From: Anoplopoma fimbria
Lineage: Eukaryota; Chordata; Actinopteri; Perciformes; Anoplopomatidae
Reading direction: 5' to 3'
DNA length: 64,000 nt
NCBI RefSeq assembly: GCF_027596085.1
Contig: NC_072454.1
Span: 24,054,490-24,118,489 of the forward strand
Shown: piece by piece, positions 1-9,919 of the stretch
Numbering within the stretch: position 1 is the first letter of the stretch
Layout: each line of letters opens with the position of its first letter
Notes under the pieces: model-generated
Told to the model about the DNA's origin: nothing
Database searches by the model: none
What the model saw: the letters and a program-made list of their open reading frames with translations, nothing else
Made by a program: the position numbers and the translations under genes

Positions 1-439
1 AAGGAGTAAAACTAAAGACTGCTCTATTAAATCAACTTATGAGTCAAAAAATGATTCACTGAGTGTGAGCAATAAAGACAGAGTTATGAAGTGACGTACT
101 AAAACTTACAGCAAAGTGATCACATGTATGCTCAGAGCAGGAATAGCCAATCAGACACATGGATTATCTGACAGCGCCCGCATTGATTATTCTTTAAAAA
201 TGAATGTGTAAGTTCAATTAACAAAAACAATCTTGTCATTTGTGTGAAAACCTTAATATTTCCACTAGCAAACTGACATGAAAAATGAATAAGAGATGGA
301 TAACAAATAGTAGTAAAAGTGAAGGAAAACTACTTTTATTTTATTTCACTTTTAGCAGTTCGATAATAACAGGCCTGATTGAATGCAATATTTATTTAAA
401 TTCATCATATTTTATTCAATATTTTTCTCAACCTAATAA
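1..439. other. AT-rich DNA, no gene seen
   Basis: No coding exon, RNA gene or clear repeat is visible. The only open frame running through it continues into the Rex3 fragment and is not coding-like. Confidence 0.6.
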
Positions 440-450
440 TAATTCATCAT
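440..450. repeat. Left target-site duplication of Rex3 insertion
   Basis: The 11-bp sequence TAATTCATCAT occurs here and again, perfectly, at 639-649, exactly flanking the Rex3 3' fragment. This is the mark of target-primed integration. Confidence 0.85.
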
Positions 451-638
451 CCATCCATCTCCTTCCGCTTATCCGGGGCCGGGTCGCGGGGGCAGCAAGC
501 TAAGGAGGGTCCTCCAGACGTCCTTCTCCCCAGCAACACTTTCCAGCTCCTCCTGGGGAACCCCGAAGCATTCCCAGGCCAGACGAGATATATAATCTCT
601 CCAGCGTGTTCTGGGTCTACCCCGGGGCCTCTTACCAG
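451..638 (-). mobile_element. 5'-truncated Rex3/RTE-type LINE, 3' end only
   Basis: This is the extreme 3' end of a non-LTR retrotransposon lying on the minus strand. Read on that strand it encodes the C-terminal tail of the LINE polyprotein (GRPRTRWRDYISRLAWE, then a Val/Ala-Gly-Glu-x-x-Val-Trp stretch and a Leu-Leu-Pro-Pro-Arg end), followed by a short 3' region ending in ATGG/GATG repeats at 451-460. A GATG-repeat tail is the described hallmark of Rex3 in teleosts. The copy is only 188 bp and flanked by a perfect 11-bp duplication, so it is a severely truncated but fairly young insertion. It encodes nothing functional. The clade (RTE-like) is from memory; the end structure and duplication are seen directly. 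Confidence 0.8.
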
Positions 639-649
639 TAATTCATCAT
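639..649. repeat. Right target-site duplication of Rex3 insertion
   Basis: Perfect second copy of the 11-bp sequence at 440-450. Confidence 0.85.
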
Positions 650-1474
650 GCTAAAATAAAAAATTGGATGAAAGACTTGTAGCAGTGAAAGCTTCCTGTT
701 GAATATCCGGGCAGAAAGCATCATATAAACTGGGATCCAAAGAAAAAATTCACATAAAATATCTACACATTACATTAAAAAAAGCTAAATTCAAATAGTT
801 TATTGGTTGTACCAATATTACATTTTTTATGTGTTAAAAAAGGGCCAATCTGTTAGATAAATTAACAGAAGCATAAAAGGTCGACAGGATTCCTTTTAAC
901 ATTTTAAAAATACATTAATGAACATCATTCTGAAGATTGCTCTCCCAATTTCCCTGACGAGCATAAAATGTTTAATTTTAAAAGTGATCACAGCGAAGCC
1001 CGTTTCTTTCTTGTGCCTCCCAACAACTTCCTCTCTCTTTCTTACTGTCCGCCGGGGGAAACAGCAGAATTAATACGAAGCTCACTGTCAAATTACGATA
1101 TCACGGATGTAGAGTGCTCACAGCTCTTTCGACCCCCCACCCTCTGAGCAGTGGATGAGTGGACAATAACAGGGCAATTGCACTGGGCTTTGGGGAGCGC
1201 TGGTGTCGAACGCTCCCCCATCTGGCTGGCTGGCTGGCACTCACCCGGTGAGGACGGGAGCCGCCTAAAAAAGGAGGCCCCCATCTCAGCGAGCAGAGGA
1301 AGGGGGAGGAGAGGTTTAATTTAGCGGATGGTGGCACAAGCACCCTCGGGGCGTCACATTCTGTAAGACACACACATACCTGAGCGCGCCTTGTGACAGA
1401 CAAAGGGAGACAAGGAAGGCGCGGCCCCCGTCCTCCAAACATCCCGGTGGCAGGCTGGGAGAGCTGGGAAATTA

Positions 1475-1477
<3 letters not shown>
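650..1477. other. Intergenic or intronic DNA, no gene seen
   Basis: AT-rich to about 1000, then GC-richer from about 1090 to 1470. The open frames in the GC-richer part have low-complexity, non-coding composition. Nothing recognised. Confidence 0.55.

Positions 1478-1508
<31 letters not shown>
1478..1508. repeat. Poly-T run (31 T)
   Basis: An uninterrupted run of 31 T. It is a mononucleotide microsatellite or the poly-A tail of an unrecognised minus-strand retroposed copy. No recognisable element abuts it. Confidence 0.9.
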
Positions 1509-1512
<4 letters not shown>

Positions 1513-1834
1513 GGAGTGATGTGCGGAGTAGGTGGGGGAAGGTTGTTCACTTACCGTTCACTTATGCAAACGTTTCTCCTCGACCTTGGTGGCACGTCTG
1601 TTCTTACAGTATGAATTCTAATTAACGGAGGCAGATGAATAGACCTGTGCGTTTTGAAAAAGGAGGGTAACGTTTGGGTGTTTTTCAAGGTCAGAAGTTG
1701 ATCCAGTTCATTCAGTGCCTAGTGTGTGGCTATAAGCGTTCTACCAAAGTCAATCCATTAGTACAATATACTATATAGTGCAATAGTGAAAGAATCTTTG
1801 TGTTTTACCTCAGCACTGTCTATCTGTCCGTACG
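1509..1834. other. Unique DNA, no gene seen
   Basis: No exon, RNA gene or repeat recognised. Confidence 0.55.
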
Positions 1835-2280
1835 GTCCATTCTCTTGAATGGGATATCTCAGGAACGCCTCTAGGGAATTTCTTCAAATTTGGCAACAAA
1901 CGTCCCCCTGATCTTAAGAATTAACTTATTCAATTTCAAAGGTCAAAGGTCAAGGTGAATCTGACCTCACTTCCGTCCCATTCTCAGGTTATTTTGGGAA
2001 CGCACTGAACAACATTTTCTTTCAAATTTGACGCAAACGTCCACCTGAGTTCAAGGATGAACTGACTAGATTTTTAAGGTCAAGGTCACTGTGACTTCAC
2101 GTCAGTCCCATTATCAGAATATCGCATTAAGTGTATTTTTTCAAATTCTGCACAAACTTCCATTTACGCTCATAGTTAAGCCTGTAGCAATTTGGTGGTG
2201 AAAGGTCACTGTGACCTCACAAAGCACATATCTCTTGATTTCATATGCCAATTATTACAATTTCACACTAAACGGATAAA
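1835..2280 (+). repeat. Degenerate tandem repeat, about 130-140 bp unit
   Basis: Three diverged units follow one another (about 1838-1978, 1979-2109 and 2110-2225) with a partial fourth. Each has the order CATTCTC or CATTATC, a GGAACGC- or CGCATT-like block, TTCAAATT, CAAACGTCCA or similar, and ends in GGTCA...TGAC(C/T)TCAC. This sequence type is very common in perch-like fish genomes. The unit ends are rich in nuclear-receptor half-sites, including a direct repeat AGGTCA-A-AGGTCA at 1940-1952. Confidence 0.7.
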
Positions 2281-3544
2281 GGGTGAAGTGATGACATTTT
2301 GGACAGACATGGATGTACACTGCAAACTGACAGTCTGGCAAAGGTTTACAACTGCGAGGAGGTGATTCTAGTTGGTGATAATATGATGAAGGGCTTTGTG
2401 GTATAGAAAAATCTAGAAAGGAAATCCTGTGGAAGGATGCAAATATACACACACAGGTAAAAAAAATGCATGGCCTCTAAACCACACAAACACACTAATT
2501 TTAACACCTGCAATTATCACTCAGGCTGTAGGGGAACACAGTGGCACACTTCTCCAAAATACACTGAAGGTTGCATCCCAACCACCAGTCCCTCTACCTT
2601 TGATCATAAAAGAACAAATATGATCCTGTACTAATTTGAAAACATACAGACATTTTTTGCTACATCAATAGCATTTGTGTTTCCATTAGTAAACCATTAG
2701 CTGACAGTTTTAATCAAATGCAGCTCATAATAAGCAAGAAAAACCTTAAATCATCCCTGTTTGTTGCCCATGTTTTAAGAAACCATTGACAAGGAGCTCA
2801 GAAATAAAATTGCTAAAATAAGAAATGCACCCATTCCTGCTGTGCATTTTCATGATATTCATATGAAATCTAGCTGAGGAGGGCCGAGTGTCGGTATGGA
2901 AGTGTGAGCCGGAAGGAAAGTTTATTTTTTCCTTTGTCTTACATGGGTACAAACAATAAATAGCATTTCATTAAGCACACTAAGTGAAAAACAAGTCGAA
3001 TCATTGTCATTGTTTATTATTGGTGTGGAAGTGGAGTATTCCGGGAACATTGCGCTGGTAATTGCTGCACTGGGTGTTCTATTTTCAGCAGCAGAAATTG
3101 ATTTCAAGTTTTTATCTTCTTCCCTTCCTTTCTCTAAGCTTCCTCTTGTTGATAGTCTATTTTGTTGTAGCCTTTGTGCAGTTTGTTAGTGGTTGATCGT
3201 GCACTCAGTATTGGATTGTGCTCTTTTTTGCTTTTTACCAATGATCATCCACATCAATTGGTCATTAACTCAGCAGTATGAAGTATAAAGGCTAGACATA
3301 AAGAACAAATGCATGTGGGAAGAGAAGGCTCAGTCTCAAGCTCATTTACAACTTGTTTTTTGTAACTAATCTCAGTGTGTAAAAAAAGTGTGTTGGGAAT
3401 TGACTGTGTTGAGACGTGTAAGTCACCTTCAGAGGCGATAAGATCTCTGCCAGCCAGAAATGTTTTTTTAGGGGTCACGGTTTCAAATCTTTACATGAAC
3501 AGTTTACCTTACCCAGCTGTTCCGCCTGGAACCAGTTCAACATT
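2281..3544. other. AT-rich DNA, no gene seen
   Basis: Several short open frames occur on both strands but none has splice context or a recognisable protein. No repeat recognised. Confidence 0.55.
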
Positions 3545-3566
3545 GACTTATTTTTCCTTACTTTCG

Positions 3567-3596
3567 TTACATAACGTACGTACTTAACTTACGTAA
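3567..3596. promoter_or_regulatory. Pair of D-box-like palindromes
   Basis: TTACATAA (3567-3574, reverse complement TTATGTAA) and TTACGTAA (3589-3596) both fit the PAR-bZIP/E4BP4 consensus TTAYGTAA, with starts 22 bp apart, about two helical turns. They sit in a short stretch built from ACGTA/TAACG words, so they may be a by-product of simple-sequence structure. Confidence 0.3.
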
Positions 3597-3604
3597 CGTA
3601 ACAA

Positions 3605-3990
3605 GAGCATTTATTTTTGTAGTAGTACCAAGGTACCATGGGACCCAGGGCTACTACGTTTTCAAGGCCCTTCCTTGGGCCACATCAAGGGTACATCTTA
3701 TTTGTCATTTCCTCGGTCATCGCTTTAACCAGAAGTTGTTCTGCCCCGACATCTTGACGGCCATCCCAAAGCTCTTCATTCTGCTTTGAGGATCGAGGAG
3801 CGAGGAGGGATCTCAGAGGAGTCATGAGCAAGTATACAGAAGAGCAGCCTTCACAGAAGTCTTTAAACGGCCGACGCCCCCCCCCATTGTTTATCAGTTA
3901 TTTGATTGGACGCTGCAGCCGGTTGGACTGATCTGATAATTTCAACGTCATTGAAGTTACACATCAGAGTGGAGACAGATCACAGATTAA
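3605..3990. repeat. Probable interspersed repeat, unclassified
   Basis: The block containing GAGGATCGAGGAGCGAGGAG (about 3789-3808) and TGATTGGACGCTGCAG (about 3902-3918) resembles a dispersed teleost repeat by memory. A small inverted pair, GTAGTAG near 3619 and CTACTAC near 3650, sits at its left. No termini or target duplication found. Confidence 0.35.
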
Positions 3991-4677
3991 ACTCAAGTGT
4001 ATCACTCTCAAGTTTTAATTTATAATAATTTGTTTCCAGACTCACCATCAGGTTAAAATATATGTAAATTGAAAGTCTGAACAACAAATGGACAACAAAC
4101 AACTTTCTTCATCCTTTAGAAAGATTTGTCTTTTTATGATCCGTTATTTCTCCCATTAACTTTAATTATGGATATAATCAAATCCAGCGAAAGCAGAGGC
4201 TGTCTGTCGGCAAGAGACACTTTTTATATCATTATCTTTTTTTCCATTCAGTCAGATGAGGCTGATAATTCCTGAGCTTCGGGTATGATGAGTTACAAAA
4301 TTTCGATTTTCCCCCAAACATTTAGCCTAATAACTCATTTCCAGTGTTTAAAAGACCCATAATAATATTCTGGGATATTTAATAATGACTTCACAATCAG
4401 AATTTCAATACATATAGGCACAAATAATGAATAAATAAGACAAACACAATCTCAATATCATCAATCTGTTTTACCCGTTGATCGCCCTATAGAACAGAGC
4501 CCTCTGTCCTGGTACCGTTCAATCAGGAGTCTCACACAAAGTCAAGCAGGTTTTTTGTGGAAGATCTTTGTGCATCACTGCAAGTTAAATCATCATCACT
4601 GTTTGGAGAAATGCCATAATTGTTTTGCCCAAAAAATAAAATAAAGCATCATTGCCATGGGACTGTGATGTATATAT
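3991..4677. other. AT-rich DNA, no gene seen
   Basis: No exon or recognised repeat. Confidence 0.55.
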
Positions 4678-4815
4678 GTCATCATCATGGCTGTGAAACA
4701 TCCTCGCCGTAGGTAGAACAGTTATCACTGCGGGCGCAAACATTATCACCGCAGATAGAAATGTCATCACCGTGGGTATCAATGTCATCACTACAGGTAG
4801 AAACGTCACTCACTA
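4678..4815. repeat. 21-bp minisatellite
   Basis: About six imperfect units of 21 bp on the theme GTCATCACnnnnGGTAnnAA(A/T). The three units from about 4743 to 4805 are the cleanest. Because 21 is a multiple of three, the minus-strand frames stay open and read as a seven-residue repeat (Val-Met-Thr-Phe/Leu-Leu/Ile-x-x), which is an artefact of the repeat and not a gene. Confidence 0.75.
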
Positions 4816-5819
4816 TGTCCCCTATTCCTGGCCATATATCATAAGCTGGTGCGATTATCATTCCCAAAGAAACTCACAGAAACATTGGACAGTGATGTGT
4901 CAGCGCTTTCCAGGAAATAAATTGGGCAGTTCATAAAAGTAGAGCGATATACTGCATGAAGACATCTTGAGGCAGAGCAGAGCTGGATGAGGAGTCGCTT
5001 CTTAAGCTGGGATCAGACTCCAGGATTTGAGGAATCTCAACATATCTCATATTTACAGACCCACCGCTCCAGATTTCTCTCATAAAACCTTGTCCCGCGT
5101 TCCAAGAGAAGCTCCCACCTAGCCGTGAGATAAGGAAGGGAAATTACAGATGACAAGATTCGTTCGGATTTGGAAAATAGGATTTGGAAAATTGGACCGT
5201 CTTGAATGTTGCAAACATGCATTCTTGCAATCTGTGGTGACAAACTCAAATCCAGTTTGGAGCTAGGCCAGCAAGAAAATCTCTGCAGTCATAATTTGTG
5301 GAAGGAAAGTGAAGTGAGAAAATGTGGATGACAGAACGGCAGTGCAAGTTTAGAAACCAGGAGCTTTCGTTTTTACTGTTAAGACAATTGCCTCCTTCTA
5401 AAGCTGGTGTTCGCTTTTGTTGCTGTGACCTCTCTTTTTAGTTTTATTTTTGCTTTGCTACTTCATGATACCATGCTAGAGTATGCTTGAAATGATCTCT
5501 TGATCAAACAAGTCTTACGCAAAAGTGTTTGTAGCAATTCCAAATGGCCACACTCCAAAATGGCAAGAGAAGCCTGAGTGTTGCAATCGGTTACACAAAA
5601 GAAAAGTGTTGAAAGAAGTTGGTTTCACCAAATTTCCAAATCACAAACTGTGTTTTGCATGCAAGATCATTTTCTCTCCTGTTGTTAGAATCAAATAAAC
5701 AACATAACAAGCAACAATCATACGTGAAATGGGATGCCACCACCATTTGCAATCTGCCTGTAAGCAATGCTCTTAAATTCCCTGTGAAGCGGACAACTTG
5801 CATTTTTTGGTAAGCACTA
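4816..5819. other. Unique DNA, no gene seen
   Basis: No recognisable exon. Opposing open frames near 5591-5813 are complementary shadows without splice signals. Confidence 0.55.
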
Positions 5820-5915
5820 ATTAGCAGATGTTGGATGCTAAAAGGCTAAACAAAGATGGTGAACATGCTAAACATTACATCTGCTAAACACCAGCATGCT
5901 AGCATTCTCTATTGA
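5820..5915 (-). repeat. Teleost repeat family A, partial copy
   Basis: A TGCTAAAC/CAGCATGCTAGCATT-rich stretch that matches, in reverse orientation, the block at 8360-8560. Family A is a dispersed teleost repeat with many TTAGCATGCTAA words. Only part of one end is present. Confidence 0.5.
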
Positions 5916-6219
5916 CTCCCATGACTGTAGACACTCTGTCTTTTTTTAAGATGCAAAAAAAGAAACCCAACCCTTCAAACAATGTAAGGCACCCTTTACT
6001 ATTTGCAAATTTGTTACAATGTGCTATTGTACATTAACAGATACATCCAACAACGTGTCATTTCCAAACACCACTAAAGAAAGGATTACTGTGACTTGGT
6101 TTAAAGCCAGATCTAGTAGATAAAGACTTAATCATATGGGCCAGAAAAGTGAGTCACACTATCACAACACTGTAGAGCTGCTTGGCTTTTCCGAGTGTGT
6201 TCTCTCTTGTTGGTGGCTG
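5916..6219. other. Unique DNA, no gene seen
   Basis: Nothing recognised. Confidence 0.5.
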
Positions 6220-6475
6220 CCCTTGGAAGATAAACACGATAGATGTTGGGTGGCTCAGGTCATAAGAAGCACGATAACATCACAACACTGTTATGTGATA
6301 CAACAACCAATTTGACCCCGGCCACCACAATCCCCTGATGTCAATCCCATTGCACACTTTGGGATGAACTTGATCAGTTTTAAACAACGGGACACTCCTG
6401 CTCCCTTTCTGAGTCGCTGCCGTGATGTGTTGCAGTAAATGTCGGGGCCAAAGGTAGTCAAAAGTGGCACTGAAC
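6220..6475 (+). pseudogene. Tc1-like DDE transposase scrap
   Basis: One frame around 6318-6378 reads PQSPDVNPIAHFGMNL, close to the Tc1/mariner signature SPDLNPIEHLWDEL that carries the third catalytic acid. A single-base loss would turn the HLWDEL part into what is seen, because the bases TTTGGGATGAACTTG are those of that motif shifted by one. Upstream bases (6235-6320) also look like a dispersed repeat. Stops and shifts rule out function. No terminal inverted repeats were found, so the ends are approximate and the clade assignment is inference. Confidence 0.45.
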
Positions 6476-6780
6476 ACAGGTTCTTTCTTCTGGTCACTGA
6501 GTGGTTATCACACAACCTTATCTGGACAATGTGGGAGAATAGATCAGAGAAAGGACTGGGTTCTTTACTTGTTCACAGTAACGACCATGGCACGATCACA
6601 CGTGGAGGTCACATCTTGTAAAAGATCCTTTTCTGCCACTCAGGAAAAAAAAAGTGGCAAGTATTATGGATCAGCTTGCAGAAGACTAGAATCCTGCTAT
6701 AGCTTTCATGGCAAAGGAAAAATGTTTAGGGTTTACTTTGTATCTTAAATGTCCTCCTCACCTTTTCCCCTGCCTTGCAG

Positions 6781-6893
6781 AGTTCACACCCAAAATAGCA
6801 TTTGATCAATACAGACGGAATGCAGATCACAGCAAATACCATCAGATCTTTAATTACCTAGATAGCGTATCCAGATCCAGATTGTATTACCAG
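6781..6893 (+). other. Exon-like block A, function unknown
   Basis: A pyrimidine-rich acceptor (CCTTTTCCCCTGCCTTGCAG, ending at 6780) is followed by 113 bases open in only one frame (start FTPKIAFDQYRR, end SRSRLYYQ) and a CAG|GTGTAA donor. I recognise no protein. It begins with two bases of a split codon and ends on a codon boundary. It does not match dntt. Block B at 7329 starts in an incompatible phase, so the two do not join in frame as drawn. It may be chance. Confidence 0.2.
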
Positions 6894-7328
6894 GTGTAAA
6901 TGAGGTTTTTGTATTCTTGCCAAGAAAGCAGTTCCATGGGGATAATAAATGCTGCGTTTAAAAGCAAAGACTGCTCTTTTAGTTTCGCTTTCATTCATGC
7001 TCATACACGTTAGAAACCTCCTGGTTTGATCATTTATTGCTGCACCTTGGCCTGGTTGTTATCTCTCACTGATTCATTTGCTTCCAGTCTGTGTGCAGGC
7101 ACTATAATCAGAATCTCCTCTACATGACTGGAGGGGCCTCTGTCGATTCTCTGTCCATGTTAATGCCATAACCGTGCAACAGGTCCGAGTGTCTTCTTGC
7201 ATTTATTCTGATTAAGAACCCTGTTCTCCTTCAAGGGAGCTGCCACTCAGCATTACAAAGACGGGTGTGCTGGTTCGCCATAAAAGCATGCACATATTTC
7301 CGTTTTCTTTTTCTTCTTCTTCTGCCAG
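6894..7328. other. DNA between exon-like blocks, nothing seen
   Basis: No feature beyond a good polypyrimidine tract at 7301-7326 leading into exon-like block B. Confidence 0.5.
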
Positions 7329-7471
7329 TCAAAACGGGGTTCAAGGAATTTTTCACTTCAGGGATTTGCTTTGATCACGCCAGTTTGGACATTTTTCCCC
7401 GCTATGTCCCAGAGTTGGTCTTGAAAGGCTCTGACTGTAAGACGGAAGCCGAGTGGAATGATTGCAGACAG
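7329..7471 (+). other. Exon-like block B, function unknown
   Basis: It is preceded by a long pyrimidine tract ending CTGCCAG and followed by CAG|GTAAAT, a good donor. Of the three frames only one stays open over the 143 bases; it contains GFKEFFTSGICFDH and ends CKTEAEWNDCRQ, with three cysteines. I do not recognise the protein. The open frame extends beyond both splice signals (7265-7660), which weakens the case for selection on the exon edges. Phase clashes with block A. Possible real exon, chance or relic. Confidence 0.25.
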
Positions 7472-8359
7472 GTAAATCAGCATGTGTGTATGATGGATTA
7501 TACAGTGGCAGCATTCGTTGAGTGTAATGTGGAGGTGTATGCAGTGACGTCTGGTTCCACTCCGGAGGTTTTCTTAACAATCCCTAGTCGTGATTTGTGT
7601 TCTACTACTGTTTTGACAAAAATATGTTGCGTTTGCCGAAGGACAGATAAAAAGCCTTAGAAATTGTCATAATAGACAACTTAAATGTCACATTTTAGTT
7701 CGGAAAATCTCAAGTAAGAGTTGTAGTTTGCCACGAGAGGAGTTGGAAAATTTTAATAAGCTGTGTACATGTCTTTTCAATTGACGGCAAAGGTCGTTAA
7801 AACATCAAGATATTCATGAGAACAAATGTGTGAAAAACCTTTTTTGTCCTCCCTTCCCATGAACAAGAGGCCCACTCGCTCCAACCACCCAAGTAATGAC
7901 GCCCCCATGACAGGTGAACAATGCAAATATGGACATTAATTTCAGGATACAGTTGCCTTGTGATTGGGTCGTTCCACATAGAGGTCAGAGACATAATTAA
8001 GAGACTTTTATGGGAATGATTGGGAGTGTGAAGTGGGAGGGCTGATGCAATAATGTTGCATAATGATAGAGGTAGCCGAGTGTTAAAGAGCCAGTTAATA
8101 AATGGTTCACCAGCATTCGGTTTAACTGCAGATTTACTAGTATGACGATAGTCTTTATTTATTTATTTTTCTATTTGAATTTCACATGTATTTTGTTACA
8201 GTTTTACATAAAGAAGCCACATTTAGCGTTTACTTGAAGTTGGGATTGAAAAGGTTCCATATCTTTTATTTCTTATCAGTAATGCTGCTCATCACCAAAT
8301 ACACAACATGCAGATACTGTAGAAACAAGGCTACGAGTCTGCAGCCATGCTAAAATCTC
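7472..8359. other. AT-rich DNA, no gene seen
   Basis: No exon or repeat recognised. Confidence 0.55.
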
Positions 8360-8560
8360 TGTGAGGCACATTGATGCTTTAAACTAAATGCTAATGGTCA
8401 GCACACAACATTTACCATGTTCACCAACTTAGATTAGCGGGTTAGCATGCTTATATTTGCTTATTAGTACTAAAGATGAAGTACAACTCAGGCTGATGGG
8501 AATGGGTCCTAGTTTTGTAGAAGCACAGTGGGGGTTTCTGATAAAACTTCACCTACTTGA
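8360..8560 (+). repeat. Teleost repeat family A copy
   Basis: Contains the family words TTTACCATGTTCACCA, GGGTTAGCATGCTTATATTTGC and CAGGCTGATGGGAATG in the usual order. The partial reverse copy is at 5820-5915, and related downstream pieces of the same family lie at 9205-9400 and 9721-9790. Confidence 0.65.
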
Positions 8561-9200
8561 AAGATGCATGGAGAATGGAAAAAGTCTGAAGAGGTCAAAA
8601 CACTTAGGTTACATAATAGAACTACTTTATTGTGAAACCAACAGATCTTAGCTTGTGGCCTTCATCAGGTTCATCATGAAACACATGACAAACAACATTT
8701 AAAAAGTGTAGATAAAATGCAGAAAACAATTTCAAAGAGGAAATAAAACCTGAAAAATATTCAATCATATACATCCACACATATATCAGCCAATGGCACC
8801 AACATAGATTGGTTGATTATATAGTCATGTGGCTTCAGGCCAATCGTTGTCCAAGACTGGCAGAGAGGAAAGAAGAGTGACATAGGTGTCACCATTTTGT
8901 TACATGAACAGTCTGGGAGAGAGACACAAAGAACATCAAATAGCTAAGTTAGCGGGGGATTAGCTACCCATTCTGGCAGAAATAATGATCTGGCACTGGA
9001 TGTGTAAAGGGGCCGAAACACTACAAAGCTGATGAACCAATGATAGACAGGTGAGCTGACTTGAAGGGCCGATGTGCCAATTGATGCCAGGTGTGTATTT
9101 GGAACCGGGAGACATGAGCCGAGCCTCACAAACACAGCAGAGAGAGAAACACAAGAAACACTCTCAGGGGTAGTGTAAACTTTTAGCTGTTGGTGGTGCT
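8561..9200. repeat. Probable interspersed insert between family A pieces
   Basis: Starts with sequence containing TTGTGGCCTTCATCAGG (8653-8669), whose reverse complement CCTGATGAAGGCCACAA is a phrase seen near ends of dispersed vertebrate repeats. It separates the left and right parts of family A, so it may be an insertion, but no target duplication was found. No coding potential. Confidence 0.35.
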
Positions 9201-9204
9201 TATT

Positions 9205-9400
9205 TAAAAGTCAGGGGACCACCAAAATAATGAAGATTAATTCTCCTTGCACCCTAGATATGTTTTTGAAATTTCACTCTAATCTATCCAAACATTGTCC
9301 AGACATTTTACGCAAAAATATGTCAGCCTCATGATGGCTTTTGAGGAAAAGTCACAGGCTTACGAAAGCCAGTAGGATTCATCCTATGATAACCATGAAT
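9205..9400 (+). repeat. Family A, right part (interrupted)
   Basis: The stretch about 9320-9400 (TTTGAGGAAAAGTCACAGG, TTCATCCTATGATAACCATGAATG) is the internal part of family A. It breaks at 9401 and resumes at 9721 with TCTGAGCAAAATTGTATGG and CCAATAGTTGTTGAGATATTT, so the intervening DNA is a later insertion. A second, poorer match to the same part lies at 9205-9240. Confidence 0.6.
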
Positions 9401-9579
9401 GATTACATTACATTACATTACAGTCATTTAGCAGACGCTTTTATCCAAAGCGACTTACAGGAAGTGTATTCAACATAGGTATTCAAGAGAACTACTAGTC
9501 ACCAGAAGTCATAAGTGCATCTCCTTTCTTAAACAAGCATCTTAAAGCATAAACCAGAGCAAAAGTATAGTGCAGAAGC

Positions 9580-9660
9580 AAATTAATACGAATACAATAA
9601 GTGCAACAAACTAATACGAATGCAATAAGTGCAACAAACTAATACGAATACAATAAGTGC
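9580..9660. repeat. 28-bp tandem repeat
   Basis: Three near-identical 28-bp units beginning AAA(T/C)TAATACGAAT; the third is cut at 25 bp. It lies inside the inserted element. Confidence 0.85.
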
Positions 9661-9664
9661 TAAG

Positions 9665-9716
9665 AGGAAGGCTCAGGGTAGTACTTCTTGAGGAAGGCTC
9701 AGGGTAGTACTTCTTG
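9665..9716. repeat. 26-bp perfect tandem duplication
   Basis: Two identical 26-bp copies starting AGGAAGGCTCAGGG, head to tail, at the right end of the inserted element. Confidence 0.9.
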
Positions 9717-9720
9717 AATG

Positions 9721-9790
9721 TCTGAGCAAAATTGTATGGTAACCATTCCAATAGTTGTTGAGATATTTAACTGTGGACTGACCATTTCCA
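9721..9790 (+). repeat. Family A, continuation after insertion
   Basis: TCTGAGCAAAATTG through TAGTTGTTGAGATATTT continues the family A sequence broken at 9401. Confidence 0.6.
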
Positions 9791-9919
9791 TTTAGCTTCT
9801 TCACCATGTTAACCATCTTCACTGCCTCCAAAATCCTCTGCCTTCCCACATCAAGTCCATCAGACATGAACTACAGAACCACACTATCAAATTCCACACC
9901 TATGAAGCTGTTTTTTTAC

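Larger units (their letters stand above)
9402..9720 (-). mobile_element. LINE-type 3' end inserted in family A
   Basis: The left edge is CATTACATTACATTA followed by AGTCATTTAGCAGACGCTTTTATCCAAAGCGACTTACAG. On the minus strand this is the 3' tail shared with the SINEs at 40041 and 42179, but there is no tRNA-like head here, so it is probably a truncated copy of the partner LINE. TGAATG occurs at both junctions (9396-9401 and 9715-9720) and the family A sequence runs on across the gap, so this is a true nested insertion. Inside are a 28-bp tandem repeat and a duplicated 26-mer. Confidence 0.65.
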
